Source: Pseudomonas sp. PDM05
GTDB taxonomy: Bacteria; Pseudomonadota; Gammaproteobacteria; Pseudomonadales; Pseudomonadaceae
Direction: 5' to 3'
Assembly (NCBI RefSeq): GCF_014851685.1
Contig: NZ_JACVAC010000004.1
Coordinates: 1-64,000 of the forward strand
Length of the DNA: 64,000 nt
Shown: positions 20,405-31,483 of the stretch, in pieces
How positions within the stretch are numbered: the stretch's first letter is position 1
How the letters are laid out: each line of letters begins with the position of its first letter
Notes under the pieces: generated by a model
Told to the model about the DNA's origin: nothing
The model's input: the letters and a program-made list of their open reading frames with translations, nothing else
The model's database searches: none
Made by a program: the position numbers and the translations under genes

Positions 20405-21650
20405 ACACGCGCCCGAGGATGAACTGCAACAGCCCTGCCAGCAGCAGCGCCGGCAGGGTTGCGCCGACATCCGGATACAGGTTGGCCAGCAGGTGGTAAG
20501 TGCCGATGCCCCCCAACCACGCCAGCAGCGCCGGCCAACGCAGAGCGGCGACCAGACCCGGGCCACGACGGCGCAGAATGAAGTGATCCACCAGCACCAC
20601 GCCGAACAGCGGCGCAAACACTGAACCGATCAGCAGCAGGAAATTCTGGTACTGGGCCAAAGGCGCGAAGCAGGCGATCAGCGTACAGATCACGCCAATC
20701 GCCAGGGCCAGGTGCTCGACTTTCAGGCGCAATAGGATGCCGCTGGACACCGCCGCCGAGTGAATATCGGCAAAGGCGTTTTCCGACTCATCCAGCAGGA
20801 TCAGCAACAGCGGAATCCCCAGGCCCGCACCGGCCAAGGCCAACAGCAGCGCATTCACTTCAGCGCTCGGCGCAAACGCCAGGGTGTAGGCCACGCCCAG
20901 GCTCATCAGCCAGAAATTACCGATAAAAAAGCCCAGCGCGGTGCCGCCGAATACGCTTTTGGCGCGCTTGCCGAAGCGTGAGTAATCGGCAATCAGCGGC
21001 AGCCACGACAGCGGCATGGCGATGGCAATGTCGAAACCCACCGCAAACGGCATCGAGCCATCGCCGGCCTGGGCCCACAGTGCGCCAAGATCGGCCTTGG
21101 CGAACAGGTTCCAGGTCAGCCACAGGCAGGCGGCGAGCAGCAGCCAGATGCCCCATTTGCGCAGGATCTGGCGCACAAAGGTCAGCGGCCCACTGACGGC
21201 CAGCAAGGTCGCCAGGCCACCGAAAAACAGCGTCCACACCAACGGACTGGCCAGCAGGCTGCCTTCGCTGAGCGCCCGCGTGCCCAACAGGCTGGCGGCG
21301 TCGCGCATCACGATGATTTCGAACGAGCCCCAGCCGATCAGCTGCAGCAGGTTGAGCAACGCCGGCAGGCTCGCGCCCTTGGCGCCGAGGCTGAGTTTCA
21401 GCGCGGCCATGGCAGACAGGCCGGTGTCGCTACCGATCACGCCGACGGCGGCCAGCAGCAACACGCCAACCAGGGTGCCGAGGAAGATCGCCAGCAGCGA
21501 GCCGGACAAGCCCAGGCCCGGTGCGAGCAAGGCGCCGGTTTGCAGGACCATCAGGCCGATGCCGAGGGAGAACCACAGGGAGAACAGGTCGCGGGCGCCG
21601 AAGACGCGCCTATCGGCGGGGACCGCGATGTCAGGGGAATAGGTGTTCAA
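20373..21650 (-). CDS. cytX: CytX-type hydroxymethylpyrimidine transporter
   Basis: Product of 425 residues if it starts at TTG 21650 (sequence LNTYSPDIAVP), or 438 from TTG 21689. It belongs to the NCS1 (cytosine-purine permease) family, CytX branch, with about 12 membrane segments and the hallmark RVFGARDLFSLWFSLGIGLMVL opening. CytX genes are linked to thiamine genes and thought to import HMP, the pyrimidine half of thiamine. It lies downstream of thiC on the same strand with a 103-bp gap holding a repeat hairpin, so it may share the thiC TPP riboswitch. Confidence 0.88.
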   Translation of the reverse strand: MNTYSPDIAVPADRRVFGARDLFSLWFSLGIGLMVLQTGALLAPGLGLSGSLLAIFLGTLVGVLLLAAVGVIGSDTGLSAMAALKLSLGAKGASLPALLNLLQLIGWGSFEIIVMRDAASLLGTRALSEGSLLASPLVWTLFFGGLATLLAVSGPLTFVRQILRKWGIWLLLAACLWLTWNLFAKADLGALWAQAGDGSMPFAVGFDIAIAMPLSWLPLIADYSRFGKRAKSVFGGTALGFFIGNFWLMSLGVAYTLAFAPSAEVNALLLALAGAGLGIPLLLILLDESENAFADIHSAAVSSGILLRLKVEHLALAIGVICTLIACFAPLAQYQNFLLLIGSVFAPLFGVVLVDHFILRRRGPGLVAALRWPALLAWLGGIGTYHLLANLYPDVGATLPALLLAGLLQFILGRVFSGAQAPIQA

Positions 21651-21680
21651 TTTAGGAATCTCGTGAGGGACATGGGCTAC

Positions 21681-21753
21681 AAGCTTCAAGCTTCAAGCTT
21701 CAAGAAAAAGCAGATTCGCCTTTGCTTCTAACTTGCAGCTTGCAGCTTGCCGC

Positions 21754-21755
<2 letters not shown>
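21681..21755. repeat. 7-bp tandem repeats forming an imperfect inverted repeat
   Basis: AAGCTTC is repeated three times plus AAG at 21681-21704. CTTGCAG-type repeats follow at 21732-21755 and are nearly complementary to it. Together they can form a long imperfect hairpin between the thiC stop and cytX start. It overlaps the last codon of thiC. Confidence 0.7.
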
Positions 21756-23661
<1,906 letters not shown>

Positions 23662-23811
23662 TTATCCAGGCGGTGGATTTTTGTCGGAGCGAACCTGTGA
23701 CGGACGGACGCACTGGAACCAGTGCTGTGCTTGGCGCACGAGGGCTGTTCGATCGTCGAACAGCATCCCGGACGAAGCACAAGAGGACTCGCCGGGTGAC
23801 GAGAAATCTTG

Positions 23812-23892
23812 TTCCCTACGCAGGCGCTAACCTGATCAGGTTCAACGGGATCCGGTATTTACCGATCTCAGCCTTCCAACAAGGCACCCCGA
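23812..23892 (-). promoter_or_regulatory. TPP riboswitch (THI element) upstream of thiC
   Basis: Read leftward, this holds the standard TPP aptamer blocks in order: GGGGTGCC, then GGCTGAGATC, then ACCGGATCCCGTTGAACC, then TGATCAGGTTAGCGCC, then TGCGTAGGGAA. These are the conserved pyrimidine-sensing CTGAGA and the GAACCTGATCAGGTTAGCGCCTG-type core. It lies 168 bp before the thiC start, leaving room for an expression platform that controls translation or termination. From 23893 to the tolC start at 24096 I see only the two divergent promoter regions and nothing else definable. Confidence 0.95.
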
Positions 23893-24095
23893 CAAGAACG
23901 CGGCCAGTCTAGACCATGGCGTAGGCAAATTGCCAATGGCGGTGCATTCAGCATGATGAATGGCGCAATTGCAGGATTGTTGTGCCGTGATCGCGCCACT
24001 ACACTCGGTACGGCTCCAAGGCTTGACGCTCTGAAGCTGCGGCCGTAGCCTTGGCCGACAAATTATCGCCGTAATATTTGATCAGGGAACGCCTC

Positions 24096-25535
24096 ATGCT
24101 GCGCAAACTCTCACTGGCTCTTGCCGTGTCTTGTGCGACCAATGGAATGGTTTGGGCAGCAGAAGCGCCCTTGTCCGCCAACACTGACTTGGTCAGCGTC
24201 TACCAGGAAGCGGTAAACAACAACGCTGACCTGGCGGCCGCCCGCGCCCAATACGGCGCGCAAAAAGAAGTGGTGCCACAGGCCCGCGCCGGTTTGCTGC
24301 CGAACCTGTCGGCCGGTGCCGACAGCAACAACGTGCGCACCCAGCTCTCGCAGCCATCAGGCACTGCCAATCGCGATGCGCATTCGTGGCGCGCAACCTT
24401 GAGCCAGCCGCTGTTCCGCGCCGACCGCTGGTTCCAGCTGCAAGCCGCCGAAGCCGTCAACGAACAGGCCGCGCTGCAACTCTCGGCCACCGAACAGAAC
24501 CTGATCCTGCAAAGCGCCGAAAACTACTTCGCCGTGCTGCGCGCCCAGGACAACCTGGCCTCCACCAAGGCCGAAGAAAATGCCTTCAAGCGCCAGCTGG
24601 ACCAGTCCAACGAACGCTTCGACGTCGGCCTGTCGGACAAGACCGACGTGCTGCAATCCCAGGCCAGCTACGACACTGCCCGCGCCAACCGCATCCTCGC
24701 CCAGCGCCAGGTGGAGGACGCGTTCGAAGCACTGATCACCCTGACCAACCGCCAGTACAATTCGATTCAGGGCATCGTCCACACCCTGCCGGTACTGCCG
24801 CCGCTGCCGAACGACGCCAAATCCTGGGTCGAAACCGCCGGGCGCCAAAACCTGAACCTGCTGGCCAGCAACTACGCTGTCACCGCCGCCGAAGAAACCC
24901 TCAAGCAGCGCAAGGCCGGCCACGCACCGACCCTCGACGCCGTGGCGCAGTACGAAAAAGGCGATAACGATGCGCTCGGCTTCAGCAACCCCAACCAATT
25001 GCCGGTGCCGTACGGCGGCGATGTGTCCCAACGCACCATCGGCCTGCGCCTGAGCATCCCGCTCTACAGCGGCGGGCTGACCAGCTCGCAAGTGCGCGAA
25101 TCCTATTCGCGCCTGGACCAGACCGAGCAGCAACGCGAAGGCCTGCGTCGCCAGGTGGTGGAAAACACACGCAACCTGCACCGCGCGGTGAACACCGATG
25201 TGGAACAGGTGCAGGCACGTCGCCAGTCGATCATCTCCAACCAGAGCGCGGTGGAAGCCACGGAGATCGGCTATCAGGTGGGTACGCGCAATATCGTCGA
25301 TGTGCTGGATTCGCAGCGCCAGCTGTACTCGTCGGTGCGCAACTACAACAACAGCCGCTATGACTACATCCTCGACAACCTGCGTTTGAAGCAGGCGGCG
25401 GGGACGTTGAACCCGGGGGATTTGCAGGATCTGGCGCGTTATCTGAAAGCGGACTACAACCCGGACCGCGACTTCCTGCCGCCGGATCTGGCCAAGGCAG
25501 CCGCCGAGCAGCTAAAAGCCCGACCGGGATATTGA
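24096..25535 (+). CDS. tolC: TolC family outer-membrane efflux/secretion channel
   Basis: Product of 479 residues from ATG 24096. The signal peptide is about 21 residues (LSLALAVSCATNGMVWAAEA). It has two outer-membrane efflux-protein repeats with long coiled coils (about 30-230 and 255-450), GLLPNLSAGAD and LSQPLFRADRWFQ in the first and LSIPLYSGGLTSSQVRESYSRLDQ in the second. RNIVDVLDSQRQLYSSVRNYNNSRYDYILD near the end is typical of TolC. It is the exit duct for RND and type I systems. In E. coli tolC is divergent from nudF; here thiC, cytX and a lipoprotein gene lie between. Confidence 0.92.
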   Translation: MLRKLSLALAVSCATNGMVWAAEAPLSANTDLVSVYQEAVNNNADLAAARAQYGAQKEVVPQARAGLLPNLSAGADSNNVRTQLSQPSGTANRDAHSWRATLSQPLFRADRWFQLQAAEAVNEQAALQLSATEQNLILQSAENYFAVLRAQDNLASTKAEENAFKRQLDQSNERFDVGLSDKTDVLQSQASYDTARANRILAQRQVEDAFEALITLTNRQYNSIQGIVHTLPVLPPLPNDAKSWVETAGRQNLNLLASNYAVTAAEETLKQRKAGHAPTLDAVAQYEKGDNDALGFSNPNQLPVPYGGDVSQRTIGLRLSIPLYSGGLTSSQVRESYSRLDQTEQQREGLRRQVVENTRNLHRAVNTDVEQVQARRQSIISNQSAVEATEIGYQVGTRNIVDVLDSQRQLYSSVRNYNNSRYDYILDNLRLKQAAGTLNPGDLQDLARYLKADYNPDRDFLPPDLAKAAAEQLKARPGY

Positions 25536-25552
25536 TAACACTGCAAAACCAA

Positions 25553-25658
25553 TGTGGGAGCTGGCTTGTGTGGGAGCGGGCTTGCTCGCGAAGGCGGTGT
25601 ATCAGTCGCCACATGTGCAGGCTGACCCACCGCTTTCGCGAGCAAGCCCGCTCCCACA
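25553..25658. repeat. REP doublet (REPIN) with duplicated head
   Basis: A partial head copy (GTGGGAGCTGGCTTG) lies directly before a complete left arm; a loop and right arm follow. It sits between convergent tolC and waaA. Third locus here with the head duplication. Confidence 0.9.
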
Positions 25659-25672
25659 TTTGACTTCTATTG

Positions 25673-26950
25673 TCAGTGGGTGATGAGTCTGCTCAAACCA
25701 TCCAGCAAACGCTTCAAAGCACCTTGGTTCGCCTGCATCACCTTGAGCCCCGCCTGCCCCATCCTGCGCGCATCCTGCGGCAACTCGAACAACTGCCGCA
25801 CCGCCTCAGCCAACCCTTCGGCATCATCCACCTGCCGCAACGCCCCGCCTTCACGCATCATCGCGGTGATTTCGAGGAAGTTGAATACGTGCGGCCCCAT
25901 GATCACCGGCTTGGCCAACGCCGCCGGCTCCAGCGGGTTATGCCCACCAGTCGCCACCAGGCTGCCGCCGACAAAGGCACTGTCGGCCAAGGCATACAGA
26001 AACAGCAATTCGCCCATGGTATCGCCGAGCAACACCGAGGTTTGCGAGGTGACGGGTTCGCCCGTGGAACGGCGCACCGTGGCGAATCCCTGTTGCCCAC
26101 ACAACTCGAACATTGGCCCGAAACGCTCCTGATGGCGCGGCACCAGGATCAATAACGCATTGGGATAGCTGTCGAGCAACTGGCGATGGGCGGCGAGCAC
26201 CACTTCATCTTCGCCTTCGTGGGTACTGGCGGCGATCCACACCGGACGCTCACTGGCGCCCCATTGTTCGCGCAAAGCGGCGGCGCGCTGCGGCAGTTCG
26301 GGGTCGATGGTCAGGTCGAACTTGATCGAGCCGGTCACTTCAACGGCTTGCGGACGCGCACCGAGGCTTAAAAAACGCTGGGCTTCGGTTTGCGTCTGAA
26401 CGGCCAACAGACTCATCTCTGCCAGCATCGGCGCGGTGAGCTTGGCGAAACGCCCGTAACCCTTGGCCGAGCGTGCCGACAGCCGCCCATTGGCCAACGC
26501 CACGGGAATACCGCGCTGGGCACAGGCGTGGATGTGGTTGGGCCACAACTCGGTTTCCATGATCACCGCCAGCTTCGGCTGCACGCGATCAAGAAAGCGC
26601 TTGGCGGCGCAAGGCAAATCATAGGGCAGGTAGCAGTGTTGGATGCGCGGCTCGTTGGCGAACAGCGCCTGGATGCGCTCGGAACCCGTGGGCGTCATGC
26701 AGGTCACGGTGATTGCAAGCGTCGGATAACGCTCCAGCAACCCGCGCACCATGGGCGCGGCGGCGATGCTCTCGCCCACCGACACCGCATGCACCCAGAT
26801 CCCGCCCGGCTGCAACACCGGCAAGCCATAGGAGAAACGTTCGCTCACCCGCTTGGCATAGGCCGGGGCCTTGCGCGCGCGCAGCCACAGACGTAAAGCC
26901 ACCAACGGCAGCGCCAGGTAAAACAGACAGCTGTAGAGAGTTCTATTCAT
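25673..26950 (-). CDS. waaA: 3-deoxy-D-manno-octulosonic acid (Kdo) transferase
   Basis: Product of 425 residues. It adds Kdo to lipid IVA at the inner-membrane surface, the first step of core assembly. An N-terminal membrane anchor (SCLFYLALPLVALRLWL) is followed by a GT-B fold: GGIWVHAVSVGESIAAAPMVRGLLERYP holds the conserved catalytic-base Glu, with AVIMETELWPNHIHACAQRGIP, WIAASTHEGEDEV and the C-terminal GGHNPLEPAALAKPVIMGPH. Length and motifs are typical of KdtA. Its 3' end faces tolC across a REP doublet. Confidence 0.95.
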   Translation of the reverse strand: MNRTLYSCLFYLALPLVALRLWLRARKAPAYAKRVSERFSYGLPVLQPGGIWVHAVSVGESIAAAPMVRGLLERYPTLAITVTCMTPTGSERIQALFANEPRIQHCYLPYDLPCAAKRFLDRVQPKLAVIMETELWPNHIHACAQRGIPVALANGRLSARSAKGYGRFAKLTAPMLAEMSLLAVQTQTEAQRFLSLGARPQAVEVTGSIKFDLTIDPELPQRAAALREQWGASERPVWIAASTHEGEDEVVLAAHRQLLDSYPNALLILVPRHQERFGPMFELCGQQGFATVRRSTGEPVTSQTSVLLGDTMGELLFLYALADSAFVGGSLVATGGHNPLEPAALAKPVIMGPHVFNFLEITAMMREGGALRQVDDAEGLAEAVRQLFELPQDARRMGQAGLKVMQANQGALKRLLDGLSRLITH

Positions 26951-26973
26951 GGCGGCGGAGTTTATCGGCTTTT

Positions 26974-27864
26974 TCAGTCAATCGCCCGTAGACACTCGGC
27001 AAAACGTTCTGCCAGAAAGCGTGCGGCCGGGCCGAGGGGCTCGTCGCGGCGCCAGACCAACTCCACCACCAACGCCGGCGGGGTCCATTCGCTGTCGAGT
27101 TCGACCATCTGGTTCTGGTAGGTCGGGTATTGCACCACATGCCGCGGCAGCCAGGCCCAGCCGAGGCCACGGGTCAGCCATTCGGCCAGCACGTAGAAGC
27201 TGTCGGCACGCCACACCTGTGGGCTGGCAGCTTCACTGCCGGGGTAGACGCTGGTCTGGGTCGACATCAGCAGTTGGCGGTATTGCGCGAGGCCCTGGCA
27301 GTCCACGGTTTTCTGCCGAGCCAACGGGTGATTGCGCCCGCAGACGGTGACCATTTCCACACTGCCGACTACCCGCCGCTCCAGTGCCTCGGGGATCTGA
27401 TCGTGATAGAACAACATGCCCAGGTCGGCCTTGCGCTCCACCAGCTTGCGTGCGACATCGCCTTGGGCGGCGCTGGAAATCTGCACTTCCAGGTTGGGAA
27501 ACTGCCCGGCGAGCGCGTCCAGGCTGTCGAGCACCGGCTGATACAGCATCGCCTCATCCTGAGCCAGGCGCAGGCAGGCTTCTTCGCCGCGCATCAACGA
27601 CAGCGCCCGGCCATTGAGGCGCTCGCATTGACGCAGCACTTCCCGGGCTTCTTCAAGCAACACCGTGCCAGCCTCGGTCAGGCGCGGTTGGCGGCCGCTG
27701 CTACGCTCGAACAGGCTCACGCCGAGGTCGGCCTCCAGCAGCGCAATCCCATTACTCACCGCCGACTGCGCCTTGCGCTGCCCGCGTGCCACCGCCGAAA
27801 ACGAACGCTGCTCGGCGACGCTGACAAACAGGCGCATCTGCTCCAGGTTCCATTGCACGCTCAT
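26974..27864 (-). CDS. LysR-family transcriptional regulator
   Basis: Product of 296 residues. The N-terminal winged helix-turn-helix reads LEQMRLFVSVAEQRSFSAVA, with AQSAVSNGIALLEADLGVSLFERSS as the recognition region. The substrate-binding domain follows from about residue 90. It is divergent from the emrE-like gene with about 100 bp between, so it may control that transporter or the oxidoreductases beyond; this is inference from position. The ligand is unknown. Confidence 0.9.
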   Translation of the reverse strand: MSVQWNLEQMRLFVSVAEQRSFSAVARGQRKAQSAVSNGIALLEADLGVSLFERSSGRQPRLTEAGTVLLEEAREVLRQCERLNGRALSLMRGEEACLRLAQDEAMLYQPVLDSLDALAGQFPNLEVQISSAAQGDVARKLVERKADLGMLFYHDQIPEALERRVVGSVEMVTVCGRNHPLARQKTVDCQGLAQYRQLLMSTQTSVYPGSEAASPQVWRADSFYVLAEWLTRGLGWAWLPRHVVQYPTYQNQMVELDSEWTPPALVVELVWRRDEPLGPAARFLAERFAECLRAID

Positions 27865-27966
27865 GGCTCAACCCATCTCCAATTCAGATAGGTAATGACT
27901 TTACCCCATCTGGCCAGGCCCTAAAATGGCGACATTATCAAACGCGCTTCACACCGAGGATTACCC

Positions 27967-28302
27967 ATGAACCCTGCCTACTACTACCTGGCCATCGCCA
28001 TCTGCTCGGAAGTGATCGCCACTGTTTCGATGAAAGCCATCAAGGGCTGGAGCACACCTATCCCACTGCTACTGGTGATCGTCGGCTACGGCGTGGCGTT
28101 CTGGATGCTGACCCTGGTGGTGCGCACCGTGCCGGTGGGCGTGGCCTACGCGGTGTGGGCCGGGATGGGCATCGTGATGGTGAGCGTCGCAGCGCTGTTC
28201 ATCTACGGGCAGAAACTCGACCTGCCGGCGATGCTCGGCATGGGCCTGATTGTGCTGGGTGTGGTGGTGATCCAGTTGTTTTCGAAAACCGCCGGGCACT
28301 GA
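27967..28302 (+). CDS. Small multidrug resistance (EmrE-type) efflux protein
   Basis: Product of 111 residues with four membrane helices. The SMR family's essential membrane glutamate is present as Glu15 in AIAICSEVIATVSMKA (Glu14 of EmrE). The second signature, VPVGVAYAVWAGMGIVMVS, carries the conserved Trp and GMG. It exchanges protons for cationic hydrophobic compounds, or guanidinium in some subfamilies. GAGGA precedes the ATG. The neighbouring LysR gene is divergent. Confidence 0.93.
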   Translation: MNPAYYYLAIAICSEVIATVSMKAIKGWSTPIPLLLVIVGYGVAFWMLTLVVRTVPVGVAYAVWAGMGIVMVSVAALFIYGQKLDLPAMLGMGLIVLGVVVIQLFSKTAGH

Positions 28303-28357
28303 CCACCACGCAACAGCCTGTATACTGCGCCTCTTGTCTTGAACACTGAGGTCGCCC

Positions 28358-29533
28358 ATGCCATCCGTTATTTCCACCGACGTCCTGATTGTCGGCGCCG
28401 GGGTTGCCGGCCTCTGGCTGAATGCGCGCCTGCGCCGCCAGGGGTTTTCCACGGTATTGGTGGAAAACGCTACCCTGGGTGGCGGGCAAAGCGTGAAGTC
28501 CCAAGGGATCATCCACGGCGGCGCGAAATACGCCCTGCACGGCGCCCTCACCGGCGCCTCCGAAGCCATCGCAGACATGCCGCGCCGCTGGCGTGAAGCC
28601 TTGGCGGGCAATGGCGAGCTGGACCTGACCGGCGTGCGCGTGCTCTCCCAGGCCCATTACCTGTGGTCCCCCGGCACGCTCGCCGGCAACCTCACCAGCT
28701 TCTTCGCCAGCAAGGCCGTGCGCGGCCGTGTCGACCAGGTCAAGGGCGACGACCTGCCCCCAGCCCTGCAAGATCGCCGCTTCAAGGGCAAGGTCTATCG
28801 CCTGGCCGAACTCGTGGTGGACGTCCCCAGTGTGATCGAACGCCTGGCTCAATTGGCCGGCGACGGCTTGCTCGCCGGGCAGCACATCGAGCCGCTGCTG
28901 GACGGCAACAAGCTGGTGGGCCTGAAGGTGGATGGCCGCGAGATCCGCGCCCAGCGCATCGTGCTGAGCGCCGGTGGCGGCACCGCCGACCTGCTGACCA
29001 GCCTGGGCTTGAGCAAGCCGGCGATGCAAAAACGCCCGCTGCACATGATCATCGCCAAAGGCCCCGGCCTGAAGCCGCTGTACGCCCACTGCCTGGGCGG
29101 CGGCACCAAGCCGCGCCTCACCGTGACCACCCACCCGGCCGCCGATGGCAACTGGGTCTGGTACATGGGCGGCGACATTGCCGAGGCCGATGGCGTGGCA
29201 CGTACGCCTGAAGAACAGATCGCAACGGCGCAAAAAGAACTGGCGCAATTGCTGCCGTGGATCGACATGAGCCAGACCCAATGGGCCACCCTGCGCGTCG
29301 ACCGCGCCGAGCCACTGCAAACGGGCCTGAGCCGCCCCGACAACGCCTTCGTGTTTGAGGACGGCCGCCTGCTGGTAGGCTGGCCGACCAAACTGGCACT
29401 GGCGCCGGACTTCGCCGACCGGGTGATCAACAGCTTCGAACGTGATGGCATCCGTCCAGCCGCCAGCGAGCCGCTGCCCGAGCTGCCAAAGCCCGCCATC
29501 GGCGTACCGGCCTGGGAGCAACTGCTGCCATGA
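28358..29533 (+). CDS. FAD-dependent oxidoreductase (DAO family)
   Basis: Product of 391 residues. The dinucleotide-binding motif VLIVGAGVAGLWLNARLRRQG is at the N-terminus, followed by GGGQSVKSQGIIHGGAKYAL, where glycine/D-amino-acid oxidase relatives contact FAD. VLSAGGGTADLL is a second flavin-binding stretch. The substrate is not evident. Its last codons overlap the ATG of the aldo/keto reductase (ATGA), so the two are coupled and may act in one pathway. Confidence 0.85.
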   Translation: MPSVISTDVLIVGAGVAGLWLNARLRRQGFSTVLVENATLGGGQSVKSQGIIHGGAKYALHGALTGASEAIADMPRRWREALAGNGELDLTGVRVLSQAHYLWSPGTLAGNLTSFFASKAVRGRVDQVKGDDLPPALQDRRFKGKVYRLAELVVDVPSVIERLAQLAGDGLLAGQHIEPLLDGNKLVGLKVDGREIRAQRIVLSAGGGTADLLTSLGLSKPAMQKRPLHMIIAKGPGLKPLYAHCLGGGTKPRLTVTTHPAADGNWVWYMGGDIAEADGVARTPEEQIATAQKELAQLLPWIDMSQTQWATLRVDRAEPLQTGLSRPDNAFVFEDGRLLVGWPTKLALAPDFADRVINSFERDGIRPAASEPLPELPKPAIGVPAWEQLLP

Positions 29534-30342
29534 GCCTGCCGACCTTGCACGACCTGCATCGCCCCCTGGGCAGCACCGGCCTGCTGGTGTCGCCGCTGGG
29601 CCTGGGCACCGTCAAGCTGGGCCGTGACCAGGGGGTCAAATACCCCAACGGCTTCCAGATTCCAGATGACGACGCAGCCCGGATGCTGCTGCGTCAGGCC
29701 CAGCAATTGGGCATCAACCTGATCGACACCGCCCCCGCCTACGGCCGCAGCGAAGAGCGCCTGGGCCCGCTGCTGCGCGGCCAGCGCAAGGACTGGGTGA
29801 TTGTCAGCAAGGTCGGCGAGGAATTCGACAATGGCGTGTCCCGCCACGATTTCAGCGCGGCCCACACTCGACTGTCGATTGAACGCAGCTTGAAACGACT
29901 GGAAACGGATTTTATCGACCTGGTGCTGGTGCACTCCGACGGCAACGACCTGCATATCCTCAACGACTGCGAGGTCTACCAGACCCTCGCCGAGCTGAAA
30001 CAGGAAGGCAAGATCCGCGGTTTCGGTTTTTCCGGGAAAACCGTCGAAGGCGGCGTGAAGGCTCTGGAGCAGGGCGATTGCGCGATGGTCACCTACAATT
30101 TGAACGAACAGGCCGAGAAAGCCGTCATTGACTATGCGGCCGCCCACGGCAAAGGCATCCTGGTGAAAAAAGCCCTGGCCAGTGGCCACGTTTGCCTGGA
30201 GCCTGGAATGGATCCAATACGTGCCAGTTTCATGCTGTTGTTTGCGCAAACGGGCGTTGCCAGTGCTATTGTCGGGACCATCAATCCGCTGCACCTGGCC
30301 CATAACGTGGCGACCGCTGCCCAGGTTATTCGTCAACTCTGA
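29530..30342 (+). CDS. Aldo/keto reductase
   Basis: Product of 270 residues. It has a TIM-barrel NADPH-dependent reductase layout: LGLGTVKLG at strand 1, NLIDTAPAYGRSEERLG with the catalytic Asp and Tyr, VIVSKVGEEF with the Lys, and LVLVHSDGND where the catalytic His-like position falls. The C-terminal FAQTGVASAIVGTINPLHLAHNV is the usual cofactor-binding region. It is translationally coupled to the upstream FAD oxidoreductase. Substrate unknown. Confidence 0.9.
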   Translation: MSLPTLHDLHRPLGSTGLLVSPLGLGTVKLGRDQGVKYPNGFQIPDDDAARMLLRQAQQLGINLIDTAPAYGRSEERLGPLLRGQRKDWVIVSKVGEEFDNGVSRHDFSAAHTRLSIERSLKRLETDFIDLVLVHSDGNDLHILNDCEVYQTLAELKQEGKIRGFGFSGKTVEGGVKALEQGDCAMVTYNLNEQAEKAVIDYAAAHGKGILVKKALASGHVCLEPGMDPIRASFMLLFAQTGVASAIVGTINPLHLAHNVATAAQVIRQL

Positions 30343-30383
30343 TGCCGCCGACGCGGCCGACCCAGTCGCAAGCAGGAGCCGAC

Positions 30384-31343
30384 ATGGCGCGCACGCTCAT
30401 ACGAAAAAACCCCAGCAACTTCAAGACACTGCCGCTGCACGTCGAAGCCACCCCCGAAGGACTGAACTACCAGAGCGTCGGCATGCCGCTCAACTTCGCC
30501 CAGACCCTGCAACGGCGCAAGCCGGTGGAGGTGGCCGACCCCGAGCGTTTCGTGCTGGAACTGGCGAACCTCGGCGTGTCGGTACGACTGACCCTGCACT
30601 GGCAAAACAAGGACTACTGGGTGCTGGTACGCCAGCGACGCCAGGACCGTGGCGACGTGGTACTCAAGCTGATCTCCGGCTACGTCCCCGCCCACGAACT
30701 GAACCTGCCGCTGCACACCGCCATCCAGGAAATCGCCGAAGAGTGCCTGCTGGAAACGCCCGAAGGCTGGCTCGGCGGGCGCTTCAACGACACCTGGCTG
30801 CCGGCGCCCTACTCCGCCGCGCTGCATTACCGCGAAGCACTGCCGTTTCGCCTCAGCCCGTTGTCCGGCGCAGCTCGCCCGGTGCGTTGCGCGACCACTC
30901 AGCTGATCGAACGCCCACGGGCCTATGTGCACCTGCCCACGGCGTCACTGCAATTGATCTACGACTTGCGCCTGGAAGTGCCGAAGGAAGCCAAGTCCCT
31001 GAGCCTGTTCCATGTGGACGAGCGCCTGGAAGGCGACCAGTTGGTGGCGCGCCTCGACCGCCAGCGCCCGGACCTGTACCTGATGCCACTCAAGGATGGC
31101 CAGCCCGTCGCTGAGCTCTACACCGTGAAGAAAGACCAGTTGTACCCGGCCAGCACCCGGGGTTTATTCCTCGCGGAGAGCTTCGCCCAGCAGGAAGGCT
31201 GGCTGGTGCGTGAGGAGCGGATTCGCTGGAAGGATTGGCTGCGCCAGCAAGGCTTGGCGGAGCCGGAGAAAGAATCGAAATTGAAGCGTTTGGCCCAGCG
31301 GGTGCTGCGCAAGATTACGCCGAAGAAGAAGGCCAGCAGCTAG
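30384..31343 (+). CDS. Unrecognised conserved protein with a Nudix-like motif
   Basis: Product of 319 residues starting behind AGGAGCC. I do not recognise the family. Residues 75-125 contain an imperfect Nudix box: Gly99-x5-Glu105-x9-Gln115-Glu116-I-A-Glu119-Glu120-C-L. It has two extra residues in the spacer, Gln for Arg and Leu for the last Gly. The preceding strand-rich VLVRQRRQDRGDVVLKLISG also resembles the start of a Nudix fold. The C-terminus is strongly basic (KLKRLAQRVLRKITPKKK). It lies 41 bp after the aldo/keto reductase and may be the end of that transcript. No membrane segment or signal is visible. Confidence 0.7.
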   Translation: MARTLIRKNPSNFKTLPLHVEATPEGLNYQSVGMPLNFAQTLQRRKPVEVADPERFVLELANLGVSVRLTLHWQNKDYWVLVRQRRQDRGDVVLKLISGYVPAHELNLPLHTAIQEIAEECLLETPEGWLGGRFNDTWLPAPYSAALHYREALPFRLSPLSGAARPVRCATTQLIERPRAYVHLPTASLQLIYDLRLEVPKEAKSLSLFHVDERLEGDQLVARLDRQRPDLYLMPLKDGQPVAELYTVKKDQLYPASTRGLFLAESFAQQEGWLVREERIRWKDWLRQQGLAEPEKESKLKRLAQRVLRKITPKKKASS

Positions 31344-31381
31344 CGGCTCCACTCCAATGCCAAGCCCGGCGCAAATCCAAA

Positions 31382-31471
31382 TGTGGGAGCGGGCTTGCTC
31401 GCGAAAGCGGTGGATCAGCCCGCACAGGCAGAGACTGGTACACCGCCTTCGCGAGCAAGCCCGCTCCCACA
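31382..31471. repeat. REP doublet (REPIN)
   Basis: GTGGGAGCGGGCTTGCTCGCGAAAGCGG and its inverse flank a loop of about 35 nt between the convergent 30384 gene and the epimerase gene. Confidence 0.9.
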
Positions 31472-31483
31472 TTTATAATTGCG

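Noticed and set aside
23893..24095. Extra small gene between the riboswitch and tolC
   Set aside because: Only short frames without ribosome sites exist there; it is most simply the two divergent promoter regions.
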